Shown in pieces: positions 9,301 through 14,311 of a DNA stretch of 51,915 nt. The stretch's first letter is position 1. Every line of letters starts with the position of its first letter. The DNA is from SYFY01 sp031385325 (GTDB lineage Bacteria > Pseudomonadota > Gammaproteobacteria > Pseudomonadales > Azotimanducaceae), in the NCBI GenBank assembly GCA_031385325.1, contig JANNBJ010000032.1, positions 1-51,915 on the forward strand, written 5' to 3'. The notes under the pieces were generated by a model that was given only the letters and a program-made list of their open reading frames with translations, had not been told where the DNA came from and searched no databases. The position numbers and the translations under genes were made by a program.

Positions 9301-9627
9301 AATCGACTGGATCGCATCGGCCAGCTGAATCGCGATCTGGACACGTTCATCGAAACTGAGGGTATGGGTCCGTTTCAGCTCGCGTAATGATTCGCCGCCA
9401 ATGTCTTCGTAATGGATCGAATAATCTGATTCGTCAAAACTGGTCGCGCGACAGACGAACGGGCTCGTCAGTGACTGATTGATGTGAAATTCATGCTGGT
9501 AGCGTGCGATCGCATTGGGCGTGCGCGCTTCCGGCTGGAGAGTCTTGACGATGAACGACTGTGCACCGTGCTCTTGCCGGTGCACAGTGGTCGTTGCACT
9601 CCCGTAGATTCTTTCCGACGCGGTCAA
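3304..9627 (-). CDS. Giant hybrid sensor: Ser/Thr kinase-NTPase-GAF-PAS-histidine kinase-receiver-HPt
   Basis: A 2107-residue signalling protein, probably cytoplasmic since no membrane segment is evident. Order of domains: Ser/Thr protein kinase (about 1-265) with the ATP lysine K28, catalytic loop HRDLNPGN (D118) and DFG at 139-141; an STAND/AAA-like NTPase (about 285-560) with P-loop GGEGMGKA; an alpha-helical TPR-like region (about 600-1250); GAF (about 1257-1427); PAS (about 1436-1551); histidine kinase with SHEIRTPMNAIVGF (H1578) and an ATPase domain containing NLIGNAIKFTD; receiver VLMDVHMPELDG (D1881); and HPt AHNLRGVAGSFG (H2032). All phosphorelay residues are present. The start is TTG, overlapping the upstream regulator stop as TTGA, so translation is probably coupled. 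The NTPase P-loop has Ala where Ser/Thr is usual. The natural output is likely the response regulator encoded just upstream. The ligand is unknown. Confidence 0.93.
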   Translation of the reverse strand: MTASERIYGSATTTVHRQEHGAQSFIVKTLQPEARTPNAIARYQHEFHINQSLTSPFVCRATSFDESDYSIHYEDIGGESLRELKRTHTLSFDERVQIAIQLADAIQSIHDEGVIHRDLNPGNIVVNLNRADQQVWLIDFGLATLAPRENQSAEISSSLSGTLPYIAPEQTGRVNRVVDYRTDLYSLGATLYELFGGRPPFVKNDPLELIHAHIASTPEPLKSIAPDVPGWLSELIGKLLAKQPEARYQSGASVADDLRAGLRQGNVTVFRLGATDSPSQLSIPRKLYGREGGFSAFAELIERCQAGESLFYLATGGEGMGKAALLDTLAHDAKQMGALVANFHATNSTTERNLWTSLLRSLLRQLLSGADDESQQLVERIAACRSESMRSLARGFPELASLVGQEAERGTWQDGVAEFIAALAPRVCCLIVHGVDLLSADRLQNLLETTIRFRHVLLVSSAEVTALPAFDQPKIATKTHREVLQNLHKGSIRNLLADMLGHSQARVRELASELHAKTDGLPSHLIALIFELHNSGLIHREDVSGLWTWNIETIRAHYFSHSTSERVENQYQALEAPTRQALALAACIDLQFDSAMLSALNAESMTSTAASLRSAITEGLLYSDGNHYSFSHPRVRAIIYGSNPEERRRQNHRQIAAWYRAHPTAGDNTLLQITAHLNAACDPTIDADSDRRELAELNLATARLQLESARYQQAYKGARTGLLVLPLEDRNGITHRELVDTAAEAAFLCGDLEQLQQLLRPRLPVTSTLRELGVRAALMRNDLVQSRQLALTHLLELKHTPLYRPWSSLRIQAARWVKEPRLAGLEPESLQLAGTLTDARTQHAFRLVCYLLHANRLMRAPGNRRFSEDVLQRALQFGYSAEVGYCFAERASIAIEDDDIELATHLATNARLLADRFVNDRLAIRSLILLHGQVDPWTSAFDVSLKALATQVAHATRARDFESAATGCVFYGINGLMQSREMSTLRRELADSLEQLDQPGNVTGVNLASFIQRFIGSLLGETDESLASDATQLPINNPSDVFAFAVVYVLRSWYAVMFNDFKGAAATLELAEQHVQALASSPLLMLHQLCASIVKLRNKDPDASRVARRHLRSLDRAHRNGCRLAGSKRYLVEAELAWFEGRTSAALEAWEKAAEEARRSGLAADEALAYELAARSCEDRGRTDFARLFIRNAYLAWQRWGAVAKAAELERDFPGWLHETADQRAQGSLSVGDLVDLTIRDLHTTTASVETVDYSARLIDTTTVLRAAQTISGEIMLERVLQKLLRLVLEHAGAQKACMLLNHDGKLHVEAVVAVDGGVSRRCIPPEPFDSSDDVPSGIIQFVARTKEPLVLKDAGRDEVFGRDPYVQRCNPLSILCLPILHRGELTGAIYVEHRWLTGVFTTQRVEVLNLLASQAAISIENARLYADLQATRDQYRALYDNAIEGLFRVNGEGQLVSANPTFARLYGFSTVPALMSEYRDLIDRIFLRSDAAQRFLSELDEQKLVNGFEAETVAADGRVFWMALTARLTESDDEGNFVDGSVIDITERIERAEADRQLQIAEAATLAKSEFLANMSHEIRTPMNAIVGFSRLALETDLDRKQHEYLTSIRDAGESLLSLVSDVLDFSKIEAGKLTLEERPFSPDDVLEEVGRLFRTDLRRKRLDFQISSTFSDHPLYPASGVVVGDGLRLRQVLVNLIGNAIKFTDRGGISLTTRVRSPSPAAFETKGFELEIAVIDSGIGIDRSQQSRLFESFEQAETSTTRRYGGTGLGLTICKRLVELMGGTILVDSEPGRGSTFTFSLHVAKPDVDSTLTPVERKGRLGSGYLRGRRILVAEDNPINQQLALEFLRRMGAYVDIAVNGREAIARITENEYDIVLMDVHMPELDGMQATQVIREQGLTVPIIAVSADALADRRNKMLAAGCNGYVTKPIDFETLLHEISLHLPPAEDVNLGRRSSDPTAEEAAESSLEFAATRVPGIDLGKAIKAHNGNVRLLVKLMGDFGRYYSDAAAKVRTYITQRQLEEAERLAHNLRGVAGSFGAARLQDAAKALELALVAAQQDDDGASFVGLVQSFEVALTEVLESAEKLASNEVPLRSSDIEAANR
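9558..9588. repeat. Perfect inverted repeat inside the kinase 5' coding region
   Basis: Eleven-base arms ACTGTGCACCG and CGGTGCACAGT are separated by nine bases and lie about codons 14-24 of the giant kinase. In the mRNA they would form a strong hairpin about 40 nt after the weak TTG start. It may adjust translation of the kinase relative to its regulator; it encodes an ordinary-looking segment (TVHRQEHGAQS), so chance cannot be excluded. Confidence 0.55.
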
Positions 9628-10331
9628 ACCACTTCTGGAGTAAAGAGGTACCCAGTGCCGTGGATGGTAGCGATGATCTTGGCGCTTGCCGCACGCTCAC
9701 CCAGCTTCTTGCGCAGCTGTCCGACCAGCACATCAATGTAACGGTCATCCGGGAACCACTCGCGATTGCGGATGCGGTTCATCAGTTGATCGCGGTTCAT
9801 CACTTCACCGGCTTTTTCCATGAATGCGAGCAGGAGTTGATACTCACCGGCAGACAACTGACAGGCTTCGCCATCCGGGTCGATGATCTCGCGCTTGTTC
9901 AGGTCGAGCATGAAACCTGCGAAGGTGCGGGTATGACCCTTGCGCTTCTGGCTCTGCTGGATATGCACACGGCGAATGAGATTGCGGGAGCGGCTGAGCA
10001 ACTCGCGTGGATCGAACGGTTTGGTCACGTAGTCATCGGCGCCGGATTCCAGCCCGAGTATTCGATCGATCTGCTCGTTTTTGCTGGTGACCAGGATGAT
10101 GCCGATGTCGGAGTGCGCACGCACCTCGCGGGTCAACGTCAATCCGTCTTTGCCTGGAAGCTTGATATCCAGAAGTACGAGGATGACGTCCGTATCACGG
10201 ATGAGTCGGTGTACTTCATCACCGCTGCCAGTGGAAGAAACGCGAAATCCCTCGTCTTCGAAATATGAGACAAGCTGTTCGCGAGTAATCGGTTCGTCTT
10301 CGACGACTAGAATGTGATCCTGTTCTGCCAT
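9624..10331 (-). CDS. OmpR/TorR-type response regulator
   Basis: A 235-residue transcription regulator. The receiver domain (about 5-120) has the acidic pocket VVEDEP, the phosphoacceptor D55 in VLLDIKLPGKDG, the conserved Ser in LVTSKNE, and the lysine in YVTKPFDP. The C-terminal winged-helix domain (about 135-230) includes the transactivation and recognition segments LSAGEYQLLLAF and DDRYIDVLVGQLRKKLGE. Its sequence is closest in style to the TorR/ArcA group, whose partners are multi-step hybrid kinases. That fits the downstream gene, whose HPt domain would pass phosphate to D55. The stop codon overlaps the kinase start. Upstream lies a tandem 8-bp repeat that might be an operator. Targets are unknown; the nearby DUF11 locus is a candidate by position only. 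Confidence 0.93.
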   Translation of the reverse strand: MAEQDHILVVEDEPITREQLVSYFEDEGFRVSSTGSGDEVHRLIRDTDVILVLLDIKLPGKDGLTLTREVRAHSDIGIILVTSKNEQIDRILGLESGADDYVTKPFDPRELLSRSRNLIRRVHIQQSQKRKGHTRTFAGFMLDLNKREIIDPDGEACQLSAGEYQLLLAFMEKAGEVMNRDQLMNRIRNREWFPDDRYIDVLVGQLRKKLGERAASAKIIATIHGTGYLFTPEVV

Positions 10332-10708
10332 GGTTCCCTATCCGGTTGGAACGAGTTAACGAGTTCAGCGGCATTCCGATGGCATAACCAACGGATTGCG
10401 TGTCGTCGTGCCAGTGTTATGCATTGAATGTCCTGTGAATTCAACGGGCACACGTCTAACGCGTGCACTCAATCACGTTCAGTGCGAGCGTGTCACCTGT
10501 CAGTTCGGTTTGGAGAGGGAAATGGCACAGTGAGTCTCGCCCAAGCATGATTCACGAGAACCGAGAAAGTAGGCTAAAACATTGCATATTTGTGTGAGTA
10601 GACCAACGCTTGCCAAAAGCCTGGTGAAATACACGCAGGTCGTTGCAAACGAGATCGCTGGCGATCCGTCATTCGGTATCGAAATTCAGGGGCCGGGAAT
10701 CAGATGAG
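10332..10708. other. Divergent intergenic region between response regulator and yheU
   Basis: About 377 bp between divergent genes, so it should hold promoters for both. I see the tandem 8-mer next to the regulator start and, near 10450-10473, an imperfect inverted repeat (gcacacg...cgcgtgc). No open frame of convincing composition, RNA gene or clear consensus promoter was recognised. Confidence 0.5.
10350..10365. promoter_or_regulatory. Tandem 8-bp direct repeat upstream of the response regulator
   Basis: AACGAGTT occurs twice head to tail with no spacer, reading AACTCGTT twice on the regulator's coding strand, 19-34 bases before its ATG. Direct repeats close to the start are common in autoregulated OmpR-family genes, but their usual period is 10-11 bp rather than 8, so the operator reading is tentative. 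Confidence 0.35.
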
Positions 10709-10921
10709 ATGAAGATTGACGTCCATTCACTCTCAGCGGAGGCGCTGCAGGGGATCATCGAGAATTACGTGCTGCAGGAAGGAACCGACTACGGTGAGCG
10801 CGAATGGTCTCTGACGCACAAGTGTGAGCAGGTAAAGAGACAACTGGAGCGAGGCGACGCAGTAGTGGATTTTGATCCGGTCACTGAAACCGTCAACATT
10901 CTGCCCGTCAGAGCCACTTGA
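10709..10921 (+). CDS. yheU: YheU family (UPF0270) protein
   Basis: A 70-residue cytoplasmic protein matching the small YheU/UPF0270 family in length and in its order of segments: an N-terminal helix LSAEALQGIIENYVLQEGTDYG, WSLTHKCEQVKRQLERGDAVV, and the terminal strand DFDPVTETVNIL. The family is conserved in gammaproteobacteria; its biochemical role is not established. The ATG at 10709 is chosen because the protein then has family length and begins MKIDVHSL; an upstream in-frame TTG would add 22 unlikely residues. It stands alone on the plus strand between the two-component genes and the DUF11 cluster. Confidence 0.85.
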   Translation: MKIDVHSLSAEALQGIIENYVLQEGTDYGEREWSLTHKCEQVKRQLERGDAVVDFDPVTETVNILPVRAT

Positions 10922-11026
10922 ACCGCATGCCGGCCATTTACCTGACGTAACGTCATGAAGTCGGCGCAATAGCCGAGGTTTTCCGCTGTTGATTTGAACC
11001 GGTTAACGGAATGTTGACCCGTAAGT

Positions 11027-11058
11027 CCTGAAACTTGGCGGCGTTTTGTCGTTTCAGG
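11027..11058. promoter_or_regulatory. Inverted repeat in the leader of the DUF11 cluster
   Basis: Perfect 8-base arms CCTGAAAC and GTTTCAGG are separated by 16 bases and end 16 bases before the ATG of the first DUF11 gene. This could be an operator or a leader hairpin that covers the ribosome site. A further short palindrome AACCGGTT lies at 10997-11004. Confidence 0.4.
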
Positions 11059-11074
11059 TCGCGTTGTCAGCATT

Positions 11075-12178
11075 ATGTCGCCTTTTCGAGCCAAGCCAGC
11101 ACTTTCGAGCGTAACCAGCCTCTGGGCGGGTGTGCGCCGAACGTTGTCGCTCTGGTCGTTGGGACTGGTACTTTGTCTCTCGGGTGGTCCGGTCGCAGCA
11201 CGTGGGACCATCGCTGGAACGGTCATTCCCAACACCGCCGACATGCACTTCACGGTCGATGGAGCGCAGCGAAGCATCCGCAGCAATACCACCACCACCC
11301 GGGTCGACGAAATTCTCGATGTGGTAGTGGTTGCTGAACAGGCAGAGCCGGTAACAACAGACTCGCCGATGACAGAGGCGATCCTGTCCTTTTTGATCAC
11401 CAATGTCGGCAATGGGGATGAAGCCTACGCAATACGTCTCCAGAGCAACATCAACGAAGGCGGGTTTGATCCGGTTTCGACCACTCTGTACCTCGAACAG
11501 AATGGTGTACCTGGATTGCAGGTTGGCGCGGGTGGTGATCTGCCTTACATCGAAGGCGGCACGCTGCCCTTTAGCGCCAATGCACAGCACTCGATTTACG
11601 TCGTTGCAGAAATCCCGGCTGGCATTACTTCCAACGCCCTGAGCCAACTGCGCTTGCGTGCAGTGTCGGCGACCTTGTTTTCGGAAACCGGGTTGCACGA
11701 TCCGGATTTACCAGGCTTTCCATTGCCTGGAACGGCTTTCCCGCTCCTTGGAGACAACGGCTCGACAGCGGTGGTTGGCTTGTCCCACAGCCCGGCCGAA
11801 CCGGTGTTTTTTGCGCTCTCGGGTTTCAGGATTGACGCGCCGATCGTCACCATCGACAAGTCAGCGATTGCAGTGCGCGCACTTGATGGCAGTGCTGCGG
11901 TACGCCCAGGCTCGGTGGTTGACTATCAGTTACAGGTGGTGGTGCTCGGCAACGGTGCCGTTGAGCGGGCAACGCTGACCGACCTCTTGCCGCCGGAGCT
12001 TGCATTCATAGCCGGCAGTCTGCGCATCAACGGCTCAATCGAGGACGACGACTTTGAACCCATCGGTCTGGATGCGGGAGGGTTCAACCAGAATCAGGGA
12101 TTGTTGCAGGTGCCACTCGGTTTGCTCGGTAGCAGTACCGGCAGCCATGTGATCACCTTTTCTGCGACCATACGGTGA
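11075..12178 (+). CDS. Exported DUF11 domain protein 1
   Basis: A 367-residue exported protein. A long N-terminus with a hydrophobic stretch (SLWSLGLVLCLSGGPVAA) looks like a signal peptide cleaved near residue 42. The mature start RGTIAGTVIPNTADMHF contains the pattern GTxIxNxAxxxF, shared with two other proteins of this cluster. The central part is an all-beta region without known motifs. The C-terminal ~115 residues (from IVTIDKSAIAVRA, through YQLQVVVLGNGAVERATLTD and LLPPELAFIAGSLRING) match the DUF11 pattern, an Ig-like fold common in secreted and surface proteins. No cell-wall anchor is present; periplasmic or surface location is inferred. The next gene starts 38 bp downstream. Confidence 0.78.
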   Translation: MSPFRAKPALSSVTSLWAGVRRTLSLWSLGLVLCLSGGPVAARGTIAGTVIPNTADMHFTVDGAQRSIRSNTTTTRVDEILDVVVVAEQAEPVTTDSPMTEAILSFLITNVGNGDEAYAIRLQSNINEGGFDPVSTTLYLEQNGVPGLQVGAGGDLPYIEGGTLPFSANAQHSIYVVAEIPAGITSNALSQLRLRAVSATLFSETGLHDPDLPGFPLPGTAFPLLGDNGSTAVVGLSHSPAEPVFFALSGFRIDAPIVTIDKSAIAVRALDGSAAVRPGSVVDYQLQVVVLGNGAVERATLTDLLPPELAFIAGSLRINGSIEDDDFEPIGLDAGGFNQNQGLLQVPLGLLGSSTGSHVITFSATIR

Positions 12179-12216
12179 TCGATGCCATGTTGGCGTCAGT
12201 TCACAACGGAGGAACC

Positions 12217-12756
12217 ATGTTGCAAAACGGAAAGGATGTCGCGGGTCGTGCGCTATTGGCGATGGTGGCAAGGTTGAAGACTACCTCGGTGGTATTGGCA
12301 CTGTTGATCATTGCCGGTTTCAGTACACCCGTCCTGGCGCAGGTCGAATTGAAGACGACCGTGAGCAAGGTTGTTATCGAAACAGGCGAGGACGACAAAC
12401 CGGTGCGTCGGCTGATTGAAGCTTCAAATGTTGTTCCCGGCGATACGCTGCAGTACGTCATCAGCTTCTCCAACAAGGGAACGGATGTTGTTGATGCTGG
12501 AAGCATCGTCATTACCAATCCTTTGCCACCGGATACCGTTTATCTCGACGGAACGGCCCAGGGCAGCGGAACGGATATCAGCTTCAGCGTCGATTCCGGT
12601 ACAACCTTTGGTCAGCCTGCTGACCTGAAAGTAATGAAAGACGAAGTGCAGACGGTGGCTCAGGCAGCCGACTACACGACGATTCGCTGGGCTTTCAAGC
12701 AGGCGCTTGAAGCCGGCAAGACAGGAGACGTGATGTTCAGTGTACGTCTGAAGTGA
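12217..12756 (+). CDS. Exported single DUF11-like domain protein 2
   Basis: A 179-residue exported protein. The N-terminus has a basic region and the hydrophobic core TTSVVLALLIIAGFSTPVLA, with likely cleavage before QVELKTTVSK. The mature ~130 residues are almost entirely one DUF11-like domain: VVPGDTLQYVISFSNKGTD, then ITNPLPPDTVYLDGTA, and a final strand TGDVMFSVRLK. The ATG at 12217 is preferred because ggagga lies 4 bases upstream; an in-frame GTG at 12175 overlaps the previous stop but lacks a ribosome site. It is small enough to be a subunit or soluble partner of the larger proteins. Downstream (12757-12884) is a 128-bp gap with a short palindrome TAACC-gcg-GGTTA at 12853-12865. Confidence 0.78.
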   Translation: MLQNGKDVAGRALLAMVARLKTTSVVLALLIIAGFSTPVLAQVELKTTVSKVVIETGEDDKPVRRLIEASNVVPGDTLQYVISFSNKGTDVVDAGSIVITNPLPPDTVYLDGTAQGSGTDISFSVDSGTTFGQPADLKVMKDEVQTVAQAADYTTIRWAFKQALEAGKTGDVMFSVRLK

Positions 12757-12884
12757 AACGTGTTTGAAGAAGTCAGCGTCCAAAAGCCCAACCTTTAGCC
12801 TTTGCCTGAAGGTGAGCCGAAGACGAGATCCAGGTTCCGTGGAAACAAGGGGTAACCGCGGGTTAAGTGAGAAAAGGAGTGTCC

Positions 12885-14210
12885 ATGCAGTACTTGACGA
12901 AAAGCGGCCGCCTGTTGGCGTGCCTGGTATTGAGCCTCGGTTTTCAACCTCTGGCATTTGCCCTGGGTACGGACTCGGGAACGGTAGTCACCAACAACGC
13001 AACGCTTGCCTATCAGGTCAATAGCGTTGCGCAAACCGGCAGTTCCTCGGTAACGTTCACGGTTGACCGAAAGTTGAACGTGTCCGTGGTTACCCAGAAC
13101 GCAAACTGGGTCAGTGTTATCCCCGGTCAAACCGCTACCCCGAGCACGACCAACGCCCTGAACTATCTCGTGTCAAACCGCACCAACGAAGCGGCGCGGA
13201 TTCGTGTCGCCCTGGTTGATCGATCGACGCAGGCGGTTACTGGCTTCACGGCGCAGGGCGGAAGTCCCACTGTGTTTCCCCCAACCCCGGCGACGGGCAC
13301 GATGTGGAATGACCTGAACAACAACAACCTGATCGATGGTGCTGAAACCTCGGTTGCGCTCAGTGCAACCGGAATCACTGTACTGGCGCTGCCATCGATG
13401 AATGAAGACGCGGCTACCAACATCAAGGTGGTGGTGAACGTGACCAACTTGGCGGTTGCCAACCAGTATCGATCGTTCACACTGGTTGCTGCGGTTGCGG
13501 ATGCAGCAGGGGTTGCGCTAACAGCTGACAGCAGTGGCAACATTTCACCCGGTGGCACAGCCTCCAACGTCGCGAACAACCTCAATGCAGTCGAAGCTGT
13601 TTTCGCAGATGCTGGCTCTGCAAATGCGGAAGACATCCAGTTCAACTTCATCAGCGGCGCTTCGGTGGCTTCGGTGGACGCTCAGTTCAATGGGCAGAGC
13701 TCGGACTCCAGCGGGTTTATCTCGGTTTTGACCCTCACAGTCGTGAAGTATGCCGAAGTCCTTTATGACCCCATTTCGGGCAACGCCTACAACGGTAGCG
13801 GCGTCAGGGTGGTTACCAGAAATCCCAAGTCGATTCCTGGTGCAGTGGTGCTGTATGTCGTCGGCATTTTCAATACAACGACCACATTCACGGCTCAAAG
13901 TGTCCTGATTGACGATGACGTACCCAATCCTTCAGTACTGACTGGTGATCAGGCAAACCCGAGTACTGCAGTCGATGTCCCGACGTCGGTGAGCATGACT
14001 GTCGGGGGCACACCGACCACGGTGACCCTCGATCGCACCAATATCACAACCAATCTCGACCGTGTCTGGGTAAAAGGTTGTGCTGCTGCGACCGCCACTT
14101 CGCAGGTCTATGGCGCTGGCACGCCAGAGATTGTCGGCGCTGCGATCGGAACCTGCACCGCAGGACAGACCGGCTACATCGCCTACCTCGTGACCATCAA
14201 CGATGCGTAG
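12885..14210 (+). CDS. Exported beta-rich protein 3 of the DUF11 cluster
   Basis: A 441-residue exported protein with signal peptide MQYLTKSGRLLACLVLSLGF...ALG. The mature N-terminus has SGTVVTNNATLAYQV, the same GTxVxNxAxxxY pattern seen in protein 1 and the giant protein. The body is Ala/Val/Thr/Asn-rich and low in Lys and Trp. An Asn/Asp segment near residues 145-151 (NDLNNNNLIDG) resembles a calcium-binding loop. The C-terminal third (VVKYAEVLYDP, then IPGAVVLYVVGIFN) looks like a DUF11-type Ig-like domain, and two cysteines near the end (VKGC and GTCTAG) could form a disulfide. The ATG follows aaaggag. It is followed by a palindrome and a hairpin. Surface or matrix role is inferred from composition and neighbours. 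Confidence 0.75.
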   Translation: MQYLTKSGRLLACLVLSLGFQPLAFALGTDSGTVVTNNATLAYQVNSVAQTGSSSVTFTVDRKLNVSVVTQNANWVSVIPGQTATPSTTNALNYLVSNRTNEAARIRVALVDRSTQAVTGFTAQGGSPTVFPPTPATGTMWNDLNNNNLIDGAETSVALSATGITVLALPSMNEDAATNIKVVVNVTNLAVANQYRSFTLVAAVADAAGVALTADSSGNISPGGTASNVANNLNAVEAVFADAGSANAEDIQFNFISGASVASVDAQFNGQSSDSSGFISVLTLTVVKYAEVLYDPISGNAYNGSGVRVVTRNPKSIPGAVVLYVVGIFNTTTTFTAQSVLIDDDVPNPSVLTGDQANPSTAVDVPTSVSMTVGGTPTTVTLDRTNITTNLDRVWVKGCAAATATSQVYGAGTPEIVGAAIGTCTAGQTGYIAYLVTINDA

Positions 14211-14220
14211 ATGACTTGTT

Positions 14221-14240
14221 GTCGCGTCAGCTGACGCGAC
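14221..14240. repeat. Perfect 20-bp palindrome before the giant gene
   Basis: GTCGCGTCAG followed directly by CTGACGCGAC, ten bases after the stop codon of protein 3. With no loop it suits a dimeric protein-binding site better than an RNA hairpin. It lies 72 bp before the giant gene start. Confidence 0.6.
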
Positions 14241-14256
14241 AGGAGTCACTGGTTGG

Positions 14257-14280
14257 ACAGAGGACGCTTGCGTCCTCTGT
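14257..14280 (+). terminator. Strong hairpin between protein 3 and the giant gene
   Basis: ACAGAGGACGC-tt-GCGTCCTCTGT gives an 11-bp perfect stem (in practice 10 bp with a four-base loop), followed by tctgcttcg, which is only weakly T-rich. It may be a partial terminator or processing site that lowers expression of the very long downstream gene relative to the three small exported proteins. Confidence 0.5.
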
Positions 14281-14311
14281 TCTGCTTCGCCAACGGATCG
14301 CGAGATAGACT

